A DNA stretch of 56,475 nucleotides from Arthrobacter sp. Leaf141 (GCF_001424565.1 NZ_LMOL01000011.1:87493-143967); one strand, 5' to 3'. Shown: positions 8,606 to 17,276, counted from the first letter of the stretch. Numbers and translations are program-made. The notes: generated from the sequence alone by a model not told the origin.

Positions 8606-9553
8606 ATGGCCACACAGGCCCCTACTGCTGTTCCGCAGCCCGCTGCACCGCAGCGCAGGCGCAGTACTGCCTCCGGCACGGGCGGGCGGACAGCAGCCCT
8701 CTTCCTCGTCCCGTTTTTTGCCGTCTTTGCAATCGCCATGGTGGCCCCGGTCATCTACGCCATCGTGCTCAGTTTCTACGCACAGCAGAAGTCCGGACTT
8801 GGCTTCGGGGAAGCCAAAACCTCTTTCGTTGGGTTCGAGAACTACCTGCAGGTCCTTGAATCCGAGTCCTTCGTCACCGGCATTGCCCGGCTTGGCCTGT
8901 ACTGCGCGATCTACATTCCCTGCATGGTGGGCGGCGCCGTTGTGTTCGCGCTCCTCCTCGACGCCACCGTGGCGCGGGCACGGAAGCTGTTCCAGCTGCT
9001 CGTCTTCCTGCCCCACGCCGTACCCGGCGTAATCGCCGCCCTCATCTGGGCCTACCTGTACACGCCGGGTATCAGCCCTGTGGTCCAGGCGCTCCAGGGC
9101 GGCGGGATCCAGGTCAACTTCCTCGATGCCCACATGGTCCTGCCGGCGATCGTCAATATCGGTGTCTGGGAGTGGACGGGCTACAACGTCATCATCCTCT
9201 TCACCGCACTGCAGGCCGTCCCGCGGGAAATCCTGGAAGCCGCCCGGGTGGACGGGGCAGGGGAAATCCGGGCCGCCGTGAGCATCAAGTTCCCGCTCAT
9301 CCTGCCCGCGCTGAGCGTCATTATGCTCTTCACCATCATCGGCACCCTGCAGCTCTTCACCGAACCCTCCATCATCGCCAAGGCCACCCCGTCCATCACC
9401 AGCACCTGGGTGCCCAACATGTGGGCCTACGACGCGGCCTTCATCCGGCACAACCTCAACCAGGCTGCGGCTGCCTCGATCATCATCGCCGCACTCGCTG
9501 CGTTCCTTTCCCTGGTGGTCACCCGCTTCAGTTCCAGGATGAACAAATCATGA
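8606..9553 (+). CDS. Sugar ABC transporter permease (MalF-type)
   Basis: 315 residues with an N-terminal helix (ALFLVPFFAVFAIAMVAPVIYAI) and five further helices. The cytoplasmic EAA loop that contacts the ATPase is visible as EILEAARVDGAGEIRAAVSIKFPLI cut across about 206-230. Preceded by TAGGAGATC. The last codons overlap the next permease (ATGA). With its partner it forms the membrane channel of the importer; the nucleotide-binding subunit is not encoded in the window. Confidence 0.95.
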   Translation: MATQAPTAVPQPAAPQRRRSTASGTGGRTAALFLVPFFAVFAIAMVAPVIYAIVLSFYAQQKSGLGFGEAKTSFVGFENYLQVLESESFVTGIARLGLYCAIYIPCMVGGAVVFALLLDATVARARKLFQLLVFLPHAVPGVIAALIWAYLYTPGISPVVQALQGGGIQVNFLDAHMVLPAIVNIGVWEWTGYNVIILFTALQAVPREILEAARVDGAGEIRAAVSIKFPLILPALSVIMLFTIIGTLQLFTEPSIIAKATPSITSTWVPNMWAYDAAFIRHNLNQAAAASIIIAALAAFLSLVVTRFSSRMNKS

Positions 9554-10476
9554 GCACAAAGACCCTTCCCGCCCTCCGGACCAAGACGCCCAGGACCATG
9601 CCAAGGAAATCCGCCCAACGCCAGGACACCGTGGCAGGCCACGGAGGTTTTGCCAGCAAGCTGACGGTCAACGGGCTGCTGGTGGTGGGCTCCCTCTATA
9701 TGGTGGTCCCGGTCCTCTGGCTCCTGTTCGCCTCCACCAAAAACGCTGCGGACCTGTACGGCACCAGCGCCTACGCCCTGGGCAACTTTGCCCTGTTCGA
9801 GAACATCGCCGCCGTGGCGGCCCAGGACGGCGGAGTGTTCTTCCGCTGGATGGCCAACTCCATCCTTTACGCCGGCGTCGGCGCCGTGCTGGGCAGCCTC
9901 ATCTCCGTGATGGCCGGCTACGCGTTCGACAAGTTCAACTTCCGCTGGAAGGACTCGCTGTTCGGGTTTGTGCTGGTGGGTGTGCTGATCCCCAATACGG
10001 CGACAGTGCTCCCCATGTATCTGCTCGCCTCGGTGGTGGGCATGACCAACACCATCTGGGCGGTCCTGATCCCGGTCCTCTGCAACCCCTTCGGCGTGTA
10101 CCTGGCCCGTGTCTACGCCGCGTCCTATGTTCCCTCGGAAACGCTGGAGGCAGCACGGGTGGACGGCGCCGGTCCCATCCGGTCCTTCTTCGCCCTGGGC
10201 CTGCCCATGATGATGCCGGGCTACATCACCATCGCCCTGTTCCAGTTCGTGGGCGTGTGGAACAACTTCATGCTTCCCCTGGTGATGCTGCAGGACCAGC
10301 AACTCCTCCCGGTCAGCGTGGGCATCTCCATCTGGCAGGGCTACGCCGTCCCCCAGCCCGAGTTTGTTCCCCTGGTGATCACCGGATCATTGCTCTCCAT
10401 CATTCCGTTGCTGGTGGCTTTCATCATGCTGCAGCGTTTCTGGAAGTCCGGGCTAACCACAGGAGCCGTCAAATGA
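9550..10476 (+). CDS. Sugar ABC transporter permease (MalG-type)
   Basis: 308 residues, six membrane helices starting at about 35 (VNGLLVVGSLYMVVPVLWLLF). The EAA loop ETLEAARVDGAGPIRSF lies at about 200-216. The typical C-terminal FWKSGLTTGAVK ends the protein. ATG at 9550 overlaps the stop of the first permease, and the stop overlaps the start of the dehydrogenase gene, so the genes are translationally coupled. It partners the preceding permease. Confidence 0.95.
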   Translation: MSTKTLPALRTKTPRTMPRKSAQRQDTVAGHGGFASKLTVNGLLVVGSLYMVVPVLWLLFASTKNAADLYGTSAYALGNFALFENIAAVAAQDGGVFFRWMANSILYAGVGAVLGSLISVMAGYAFDKFNFRWKDSLFGFVLVGVLIPNTATVLPMYLLASVVGMTNTIWAVLIPVLCNPFGVYLARVYAASYVPSETLEAARVDGAGPIRSFFALGLPMMMPGYITIALFQFVGVWNNFMLPLVMLQDQQLLPVSVGISIWQGYAVPQPEFVPLVITGSLLSIIPLLVAFIMLQRFWKSGLTTGAVK

Positions 10477-11486
10477 GCAGGGAAACACTGAACGTCGCCC
10501 TGGCCATGGGCCCCGGCGTCGCGTCCCGGATCTTCTCGGCCGGGCACCTGGAATCCCTGCCGGCAGGCCTGCGGCTCCTGAACCATGAACCCATGGAGGA
10601 ATTCAGCTCCCGGCGTTCGCTGGCGTTATTGGCCGAGACGGACATCCTCCTCACCGGCTGGAACTGCGCAAGGGTGGATGCAACCGTTTTGGATGCCGCA
10701 CCGCGCCTGCGCCACATCCTGCATGCCGGCGGCACGGTCAAAAACCATGTTGACGGTGCCTGTTGGGCCCGCGGTGTCCAGGTCAGCACGGCAGCAGAAG
10801 CCAACGCCATCCCCGTAGCGGAATACACGCTGGCCATGATCCTGCTCGCCAACAAACGGGTCCTGCAGATCGCCGGCACCTTGCACCGCGAGAAGGCACC
10901 GGTGGAACCGGATGGCCTGTTTCCGGACATGGGCAACTACGGCAAACGGGTGGGCATCATTGGCGCATCAAAAATCGGCAGGCATGTCATCCGTCTGCTT
11001 CAGCCGTTCGAACTGGACATTGTGGTGGCCGATCCGTTCCTGTCCGCTGATGAGGCCAAGGTCCTGGGCGTGAGGGCGGTAGGGCTCGAGGAACTGATGG
11101 AGACCAGCAATGTGGTGTCGCTGCATGCTCCCTCGCTGCCGTCCACGCTGAACCTGGTCAACGCCGGACTCATTGCGCGAATGCGCACCGGAACCACGTT
11201 CATTAACACCGCCCGCGGAGAGCTGGTGGACCAGGAAGCCCTTTTGGCACGGTTGGAACGGCACGAACTTTTTGCCGTCCTGGACGTCACCACACCCTGG
11301 GTCCTGCCCCCGGACTCGCGTTTCTACACCAACCCCAACGTCCTGCTCACCCCGCACCTCGCCGGGTCCCTCGGCACCGAGTTGGAACGGCTGGCGGCCA
11401 CGGCCCTTGCCGAGGCCCACCGCATTTCCCAAGGTGAGCCGCTGCGCTTCCCCGTCCAGGACGAAGACCTGGCCTTCACCGCCTGA
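10473..11486 (+). CDS. D-isomer-specific 2-hydroxyacid dehydrogenase family protein
   Basis: 337 residues. The NAD-binding Rossmann motif is KRVGIIGASKIGRHVIRLL (158-176), and an N-terminal substrate domain flanks it. The catalytic Arg is R248 (TARGELVD) and the catalytic His is H295 (LLTPHLAGS). The Glu usually found in DVxxPEPLP is W276 here (DVTTPWVLPPDS), so the Arg-Glu-His triad appears incomplete. Family members reduce 2-keto acids or oxidise 2-hydroxyacids with NAD(P)H. The overlap with the permease stop shows it belongs to the importer operon. It might handle a sugar-acid intermediate, which is inference. Confidence 0.88.
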   Translation: MSRETLNVALAMGPGVASRIFSAGHLESLPAGLRLLNHEPMEEFSSRRSLALLAETDILLTGWNCARVDATVLDAAPRLRHILHAGGTVKNHVDGACWARGVQVSTAAEANAIPVAEYTLAMILLANKRVLQIAGTLHREKAPVEPDGLFPDMGNYGKRVGIIGASKIGRHVIRLLQPFELDIVVADPFLSADEAKVLGVRAVGLEELMETSNVVSLHAPSLPSTLNLVNAGLIARMRTGTTFINTARGELVDQEALLARLERHELFAVLDVTTPWVLPPDSRFYTNPNVLLTPHLAGSLGTELERLAATALAEAHRISQGEPLRFPVQDEDLAFTA

Positions 11487-11494
11487 CCCACCCC

Positions 11495-11565
11495 GCCGCC
11501 GTCGTCCGCATCATGGCCGGTACCACCGGCCCTGTTTCCGGCGCGCAAAAAAGTACGACGGCGGC
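11495..11565 (+). terminator. Large stem-loop between dehydrogenase and propeller gene
   Basis: Outer arms GCCGCCGTCGT (11495-11505) and ACGACGGCGGC (11555-11565) pair perfectly, enclosing a second hairpin GGCCGGT-ACC-ACCGGCC (11515-11531) and an A6 run. It sits 8 bases after the dehydrogenase stop and probably ends or attenuates the importer transcript before the propeller gene. The 15-mer at 11495-11509 recurs at 29957-29971. Confidence 0.65.
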
Positions 11566-11610
11566 CCCCGCCTCTGCCCTTCACCTCCCCTTCAAAACAA
11601 AGGAAGTTCA

Positions 11611-13626
11611 ATGCAGATCTCCCATCCCAGCAGGCGTTCCGTCCTCCAGGCGGGCGGCGCAGCCGGCCTGGCCGCAGCGTTGGGCCTGACCGCATCCGGG
11701 CCCGCCACCGCAGCACCGGCAAAGGCCGGCAGCACCGAAATCACCGACCTCGGACCGGCAGTGGTCCAGTTCTCGCTGATGAGTTCCCTCCTGGTGGGCG
11801 ACATCGCCTACATCGGGTCCCGCAATCTCGATCCCGTCCGGATCGTCGCCTTCCACGTGCCTACGGGCAAAGTAGTGGGTGAGACCGTGGTGGCCACGGG
11901 CTACAGCATCCAGACCCTGGCCGCCGATCCGGCCGGCCGCTACTTGTACGCCGGTGTCCTGCAGAAGTCCGGCGGCCCACAGCCGAACCTCTACCGCTGG
12001 GACCTGGCCACCCTGTCCGCGCCGGCAACACCGATCGGCCAGATCGGCGACCGCGACGTGCGCGACCTCAGCGTGTCACCCGACGGACGGCTCTACGCAG
12101 TGGGCGGCGGCAACCCGGGCGCGCCAGCGCTGTGGGAGTACAACCCCGCCACCGGCCAGGTCAGCAACCTGGGCATTCCCGACGCCGGCGCCACCCTGGC
12201 CCGCGCGGTTGCGGCAACGGACGCCACCGTGTTCTTCGGCGCCGGCAGTACCCTCAATGGCGGCGGCAGTGCGGGCCGCGCGTGCCTCTACGCCTACAGC
12301 CGCGCCACCCAAACCTTCGCGCAGGTCACCCCTGCGGAGATGCTGGCCGATCCCAGCATCCGTGAACTGGCCATCCTTGGAGACAAGCTCCTGGTCGGTT
12401 CCGCCGCGTCCACGCAGCAGTCCAAAATCGCGTTGCTGGACTTGGCCAACCCGTCCTCCTACTCGGTGGCCACGTCCATCGGCAAGACCGCCAAGAACTT
12501 CACCAGCATCGGCGACCAGGTGTACTTCGCCAACGAAACCGGCCTGTGCACCTTTTCACCCGCCACGAATTCGATCGCCCAGCTGACACTCAACGGCCCG
12601 TCCCTCGGCGAGATCTGGGGTGTGGACGCACGGAACAACAGGATCCTGGCCACCTCGGGTTACGGCTTCGTGGCCGAGATCGATCCCGGCACGGGAACCA
12701 TGGTCGTCACCGACCTTGGCGAAGCCGGGGCCTCCGCCACTCCCCAGACGGTCATGGGCATTGCCGCAGGCGCGGGTTACGCCTACGTCGGGGGGAACGG
12801 AGTGATCGCCCGTCACTCGCTCGCCACCGGCGGGGTGGCCAACCTGAACGCCCCGGGTGAGGCCAAGGACGCCGTCATTGTGGGCGGTGTCCTCTACACG
12901 GGCCAGTACAGCTCGCAGGGCATCTGGACGTACGATCCGCTCAGTGGCCAGCCGATCCACCAGGCCGCCGATTTCCCGGGCGCGCAGAACCGGCCGCTTG
13001 ACGTCTGCTGGGACGAGGTCAACCGGCTTGTGCTGGTGGCGGCGCAGTCCGATACGGAGGGCGGGGGGTCCTTCTGGACGTACAACCCCGCCACCGGGGC
13101 AAAGCAGTGCTTCATCAACCCGATCGACAACCGCCAGCTCCTGCGCGCCGTGGCCACCAGGGATGGTGTCGCGTTCCTGGGTGGCGGGCTGCCAACCCTG
13201 GACGGAGCCGGCACCGTTGTCGCCTTCGACCCGGCGGCCGGCCGCGAACTGTGGCGCCTCGATGCCGGGTCCGGCGCGGGGCTGGCCGCCCTCGCCGTGC
13301 AGGGCCGCAACCTGTACGGGCTCACGCGCAAGGGCGGCATCTTTGTCCTGGACATACCCACCCGGAAGGTGGTGCACCGGGCAGACATCAGCTCCCTGTC
13401 CTACGGTTTTGGGGCCCTGGTGGCCAACAGGGGCGTCATCTATGGGGTCTCGGATACCAACGTGTTCCGCTTCGACCCCAGGTCCTTCGAGGTGTCCACC
13501 GTCCTCGCCGATACCGACGGCGGGTGGTACAGCGGGTCCCACATCACCAACGATGAAAACGGGTACCTGTACACGATGCGTGGCCGCAACCTGGTCCGCA
13601 TTGACGACCACCCCCGGAAGCCGTGA
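11611..13626 (+). CDS. Tat-exported beta-propeller protein of unknown function (copy A)
   Basis: 671 residues. A Tat signal peptide (SRRSVLQAGG, hydrophobic stretch, cleavage near TAAPA at about 36) is followed by many blade-like repeats resembling PQQ/WD40 propellers: GRYLYAGVL, GRLYAVGGG, LWEYNPATGQ, KDAVIVGGVLYTGQYSSQGIWTYDP, LWRLDAGSG, NLYGLTRKGG. No lipobox or anchor is seen, so it is secreted. The ATG at 11611 has AAAGGAAG; the frame is open upstream but the Tat start is decisive. It is closely related to the minus-strand gene at 14605-16635. Lyase, glycan-binding or sensor roles are all possible; I do not recognise the specific activity. Confidence 0.88.
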   Translation: MQISHPSRRSVLQAGGAAGLAAALGLTASGPATAAPAKAGSTEITDLGPAVVQFSLMSSLLVGDIAYIGSRNLDPVRIVAFHVPTGKVVGETVVATGYSIQTLAADPAGRYLYAGVLQKSGGPQPNLYRWDLATLSAPATPIGQIGDRDVRDLSVSPDGRLYAVGGGNPGAPALWEYNPATGQVSNLGIPDAGATLARAVAATDATVFFGAGSTLNGGGSAGRACLYAYSRATQTFAQVTPAEMLADPSIRELAILGDKLLVGSAASTQQSKIALLDLANPSSYSVATSIGKTAKNFTSIGDQVYFANETGLCTFSPATNSIAQLTLNGPSLGEIWGVDARNNRILATSGYGFVAEIDPGTGTMVVTDLGEAGASATPQTVMGIAAGAGYAYVGGNGVIARHSLATGGVANLNAPGEAKDAVIVGGVLYTGQYSSQGIWTYDPLSGQPIHQAADFPGAQNRPLDVCWDEVNRLVLVAAQSDTEGGGSFWTYNPATGAKQCFINPIDNRQLLRAVATRDGVAFLGGGLPTLDGAGTVVAFDPAAGRELWRLDAGSGAGLAALAVQGRNLYGLTRKGGIFVLDIPTRKVVHRADISSLSYGFGALVANRGVIYGVSDTNVFRFDPRSFEVSTVLADTDGGWYSGSHITNDENGYLYTMRGRNLVRIDDHPRKP

Positions 13627-14579
13627 TGCCCCGGGGAACCGGGGCGGTGCAGCCCGCTGCGGGGTCCATTCGGATCGGGGTGGACATCGGCGGGACCAAA
13701 ACCGAAGCGGTGGCACTCGACGAACACAACACCGTCCTCTGCTCGCTGCGGCGGCCAACCGGCCAAGGCAACAGCGGTGTGCTTCGAACGCTCTTCGCGG
13801 CAGTTGCCGAACTCCGGGAGGCCGAAATCCTGGCCCCGTACCGGCTGGTCGGGCTGGGAATCGGGGTCCCGGGGGCCGTGGATCCGGCAACGGGGAAGGT
13901 ATCAAACGCAGTGAACATCGGCGTGGCGGAACTGGAGCTGGGTGCATTGGCGGAAGCCGGGCTCGGGTTAAAGGTCCACGTGGAAAACGATGTGAATGCC
14001 GCTGCTCTGGGTGCCCACCACCTGCTCTCCGACCGGACCTGTGCGGACCAGGGGTCCAGCGCCTACCTGAACCTGGGGACGGGCCTTGCTGCAGGGTTGA
14101 TCAGCAATGGTGGCCTGGTCCGGGGGGCGGCCGGGGCGGCCGGCGAGATTGGCCACCTCCCCCTGGGCATCACGCAGGAGCCCTGCCCCTGCGGCCAGAC
14201 CGGTTGCCTGGAACTGATCGCTTCCGGCTCGGGCATCGCCCGCCAGTGGACCGGTGACGGCGAATTCCCCGCAGTGTCGCTCTTTGAGCACGCATTGCTT
14301 GGTGATCCGCTGGCGGTTGCGGTCCAGGACAGGTTTTTCCGGGGTGCAGCTGCTGCAATCCGTGTCCTGGGCCTCTCCGTCGATCCTGCCGTGATCTACA
14401 TCGGCGGTGGTTTAAACGCGTTGGGCGAACCCCTGCTCGAGGGCATCCACAGGGAGTTGGCCCGCACTGCCGGCCTGTCCCCCTTTATCGCCGGCCTGGG
14501 CCTGGGCCGCCGCGTCCGGCTGGTCCCGCCCGGACTGCCTATCGGCTCGGCCGGAGCAGCGCTGGCAGCCACCGGTTAG
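13626..14579 (+). CDS. ROK family sugar kinase
   Basis: 317 residues from ATG 13626 (GTG 13623 is also possible; both overlap the propeller stop). The ATP-binding motif is RIGVDIGGTKTEAVA near the N-terminus. LVGLGIGVPGAVDPATGKV, a VENDVNAAALG substrate motif with the catalytic Asp, and the ROK zinc motif EPCPCGQTGCLE follow. ROK proteins phosphorylate hexoses or amino sugars; without an N-terminal DNA-binding domain this is a kinase, not a repressor. Its place between the importer operon and the two propeller genes suggests it phosphorylates the imported sugar. Confidence 0.93.
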   Translation: MPRGTGAVQPAAGSIRIGVDIGGTKTEAVALDEHNTVLCSLRRPTGQGNSGVLRTLFAAVAELREAEILAPYRLVGLGIGVPGAVDPATGKVSNAVNIGVAELELGALAEAGLGLKVHVENDVNAAALGAHHLLSDRTCADQGSSAYLNLGTGLAAGLISNGGLVRGAAGAAGEIGHLPLGITQEPCPCGQTGCLELIASGSGIARQWTGDGEFPAVSLFEHALLGDPLAVAVQDRFFRGAAAAIRVLGLSVDPAVIYIGGGLNALGEPLLEGIHRELARTAGLSPFIAGLGLGRRVRLVPPGLPIGSAGAALAATG

Positions 14580-14589
14580 GCACTGTCGC

Positions 14590-14623
14590 GCAGGGAAGTG
14601 GCCCTCACCGGCCACTTCCCTGC
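14590..14623. terminator. Bidirectional terminator overlapping the propeller B stop codon
   Basis: A perfect 14-base-pair stem GCAGGGAAGTGGCC / GGCCACTTCCCTGC with a 6-base loop. The loop contains the stop codon of the minus-strand propeller gene, and the right arm encodes its last residues. It lies 10 bases after the ROK stop, so it can end transcription from both sides. Confidence 0.85.
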
Positions 14624-16635
14624 CGCCGCAGGCCCTGCACGGCTGCGCCGCCATCAATCCGGACGAGGTTGGGGCCACGGAGCGTGTAGAGCGCCCCCTG
14701 CTCGTCAGCTGTGATGTGCGGTCCGCTGTACCAGCCGCCGTTGATCCCCGCCACCACCACGGAGACGGCGAAAGTCGCCGGGTCGATCCGGAACACGGTG
14801 GTGTCGGAGACTCCGTAAACCATCCCCCTGCTGACCGTTAGGGCACCGAAATCGGTGCACACGCTGCGGAGGTCGCCGGTATGGACCAGCGCCCGGGTTT
14901 CCAGGTCGATGACAAACAAACCGGCTGCCCGGCGGGACATGCCGTAAAGGTAGCGGCCCTGGATCGCCAGGGCTGCCACCCCTGACGTCTGGCCCGGGTC
15001 CAGGCGCCACAGCTCCTGGTTGGTGGTTGGGTCCCACGCCACTACTGTGCTGCGGGGACCGGTGCCGTAGATGTTGTCACCGCCGAGGTAGGCAACACCG
15101 TCCTTCGTCGCAACAGCGCGCACCATCTGGAGGGTGTCAATGGGATTGACCTTGGTGGTCACCTGGCCAGTGGCAGGGTTGTAGGCGGCGAAGCAGCCGC
15201 CGCCGCCGGTATCGTTCTGGGCGCCTGCAAGAACCAAACCGTTCGTGGCGTCCCAGCAGATGTCGAGCGGCCGGTTCTGGCCTGCCGGCAGCGCGGCAAC
15301 CTGGTGCGGAAGCTGCCCGGTGGCGGGATCGTAGGCGTAGATTCCCCGTGAGTTGTATTGCCCGGTGTAAAGGATGCCACCCACAACAACAGCGTCCTTG
15401 GCCTCGCCGGTGGCGCGGAGATAGGACACCGCCGCCGGGCCTGCCTGGTGCCGCGCGATGGTGCCGGTGCCGCCAACGTAGACGTCGCCCGCACCCGCGG
15501 CCAGTCCCATGCACAGCTGCGGACCGCCCGGGGCTCCTGCTCCGGCGAGGTCGTATTTCAGCGCGGTGGCTGTGGCCGGGTTGATGCTGATGACGTCGTA
15601 GGACGAAACAGCCACCGCTTGGGATCCGAAGACATCCAGTCCCCAGATGGCTCCCACGTCCTCGGTGAGGATCTGGGTGATCTTCTTGGTTCCGGTGTTG
15701 TAGGCCCAGACACCGGGCTCCTTGACGAAGAACACCTGGTTTCCGAGTTGCCGGAACATCACTCCGGTTTTGGGTATAACGGTGTAGTCGGTGTGGTCTG
15801 ACAGATTGATCAGCACGGACTTTCCCGGTCCCTTGACGCCAACGCCGAGCTGTCCATCGAGAACGTTCAAGGAGGTTACGGACACGCCGGTGGCGACGTC
15901 CGCCGGCAGGATGTTCGCTGACATCCTTGTGGCCCGGTCAAAAGCGAACAGCCGGGCGGGGCTCGAACCACTTCCACCGCCCAGGGTGCTGCCGGTTCCG
16001 AAATAGACGGTGCTTGCCGTGGCAGCGATGGCTTGGGCAATAGTGGCTCCCGGGTCCGGAACACCCCAGCTGGTGGTGGCGCCGGTGCCGGGATCGTACT
16101 CCCACAAGGCCGGCGGATTGGTGGTCTGGCCGCCGCCTGCGGCGTAGACCCTGCCATCCGGAGCGACTGCAAGGGCACGGATATCACGGTCTCCGGTCTC
16201 GGCCACGCCTACCGCGGGCAGGTCCGGTGTGCCAAGGTCCCAGCGGTAGATGTTCGGTTTGCCGTCGATCCCATCACGGAGGACGCCCGCGTACAGGTAC
16301 CGGCCTGTGGCGTCCGCCGCAAGCGCCTGGATGCTGTAACCCGAACCGAGGTCGGTCCGTGCGGTGATGGTCCCGGTGGGAAGGTGGAACCCTACGATCC
16401 GTGCCGGATTCAGGTTGCGGGAGCCGATGTAGACCGTGTCGCCTACCAGTAACGAACTCATCAGGGAGAACTGGACCACTGCGGGTCCCAGATCGGTGAT
16501 GGCAGGGCTGTCCGCGGCCAGCCGGCCGGAGTCAGCCATGGCAGTGCCGTCGGCCAGCGCGGCGAAGACAGCGGCGAGGCTCCCGGCGCCTGATGCCTGC
16601 AGTAGCCGGCGGCGGTTGAACGTGGCGTTGGCCAT
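14605..16635 (-). CDS. Tat-exported beta-propeller protein of unknown function (copy B)
   Basis: 676 residues, paralogue of the protein at 11611-13626. Residues 46-66 are identical to residues 44-64 of copy A, and similarity continues through the whole protein (YIGSRNL, GYSIQ, GRYLYAGVL, ARHQAG, GEAKDAVVVGGILYTGQYNSRGIYAYDPATGQ). The N-terminus NRRRLLQASG plus a hydrophobic stretch is a twin-arginine signal. ATG at 16635 has GAGGAGA upstream. Its promoter carries the same CTGTTCAGTTC site as the importer operon, so it is probably induced by the same substrate. The function is unknown; the repeats fit a 7- or 8-bladed propeller. Confidence 0.88.
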   Translation of the reverse strand: MANATFNRRRLLQASGAGSLAAVFAALADGTAMADSGRLAADSPAITDLGPAVVQFSLMSSLLVGDTVYIGSRNLNPARIVGFHLPTGTITARTDLGSGYSIQALAADATGRYLYAGVLRDGIDGKPNIYRWDLGTPDLPAVGVAETGDRDIRALAVAPDGRVYAAGGGQTTNPPALWEYDPGTGATTSWGVPDPGATIAQAIAATASTVYFGTGSTLGGGSGSSPARLFAFDRATRMSANILPADVATGVSVTSLNVLDGQLGVGVKGPGKSVLINLSDHTDYTVIPKTGVMFRQLGNQVFFVKEPGVWAYNTGTKKITQILTEDVGAIWGLDVFGSQAVAVSSYDVISINPATATALKYDLAGAGAPGGPQLCMGLAAGAGDVYVGGTGTIARHQAGPAAVSYLRATGEAKDAVVVGGILYTGQYNSRGIYAYDPATGQLPHQVAALPAGQNRPLDICWDATNGLVLAGAQNDTGGGGCFAAYNPATGQVTTKVNPIDTLQMVRAVATKDGVAYLGGDNIYGTGPRSTVVAWDPTTNQELWRLDPGQTSGVAALAIQGRYLYGMSRRAAGLFVIDLETRALVHTGDLRSVCTDFGALTVSRGMVYGVSDTTVFRIDPATFAVSVVVAGINGGWYSGPHITADEQGALYTLRGPNLVRIDGGAAVQGLRRQGSGR

Positions 16636-16722
16636 GGGAATCTCCTCGTTGAGTTACCTGCGCTGGATGGTCCAGATAGGGAACACTAGCTGCGGCCAGG
16701 TTCCGGGACACCGGTCTGCACA

Positions 16723-16733
16723 GAACTGAACAG
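16723..16733 (-). promoter_or_regulatory. Operator copy CTGTTCAGTTC upstream of propeller B
   Basis: The reverse complement of 16723-16733 is CTGTTCAGTTC, identical to 7134-7144. It sits 88 bases upstream of the propeller B start, against 94 bases upstream of the binding-protein start for the other copy. The same 11-mer, orientation and distance point to one regulator, probably the DeoR/LacI hybrid at 5924. Confidence 0.6.
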
Positions 16734-16767
16734 AGGTTGTTGTGGGGCCAGCTGCTGCACTGGCCAC

Positions 16768-17262
16768 TCACTGGGACCTGGTTTCACCGTCCGGCCCGGA
16801 AAGGTGGTTCCGCAGTTTGCCGGTAATCCTGCCGAGGTCCGCCAGGTCGTCGGGGGTGAGGGCATCGACGAACAGCTGGCGGATCAGGCGCAGATGCGGG
16901 GCCGATGAGGCCCGGAAGAGGCGGGCACCCTCATCGGCAAGCTCCACCACGGCGCCGCGGCTGTCATTGCCGGATTTTTTGCGGTGGATGAGGCCGCGGC
17001 TTTCCATCCGGCCCAGGTGGTGGGACAGCCTGCTCCGCTCCCAGCCAATGGCCTCCGCCAGGACCGAGGACCGTAGCCTGCCCTCCTCCGCCTCGCTGAG
17101 AGCCAGCAGCACTCCGTAGTCGCCCGGGGAGATACCCGAAGTGGCCTGCAGCCCGGCCGCCATCATCTGGCGGACCACCTCACTGGTTTCCACGTACTCA
17201 CGCCAAACTGCCAGCTCGCCTGCCGTGGGGCCCCGACGCCCCTGTATGCCGTTCTGATCCAC
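16768..17262 (-). CDS. MarR family transcriptional regulator
   Basis: 164 residues with the MarR winged helix: SGISPGDYGVLLALSEAEEGRLRSSVLAEAIGWERSRLSHHLGRMESRGLIHRK, then the wing SGNDSRGAVVELADEG and a C-terminal dimerisation helix. The GTG start at 17262 follows GAGGAGGGC. The gene is divergent from the LLM oxidoreductase, and three TTGAC-NN-(G/A)TCAA palindromes occupy the 97-base gap. It probably represses both itself and the oxidoreductase and responds to a small ligand or redox-active compound. Confidence 0.93.
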   Translation of the reverse strand: MDQNGIQGRRGPTAGELAVWREYVETSEVVRQMMAAGLQATSGISPGDYGVLLALSEAEEGRLRSSVLAEAIGWERSRLSHHLGRMESRGLIHRKKSGNDSRGAVVELADEGARLFRASSAPHLRLIRQLFVDALTPDDLADLGRITGKLRNHLSGPDGETRSQ

Positions 17263-17276
17263 GCGCCCTCCTCGTT

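Noticed and set aside
8276..10302. Minus-strand frames of 391 and 291 codons opposite the permeases
   Set aside because: Shadow frames of the permease genes, charged and repetitive, without a ribosome site or family resemblance.
12556..13947. Minus-strand frame of 463 codons opposite propeller A and the ROK kinase
   Set aside because: Spans two real genes on the other strand and shows only GC-driven composition.
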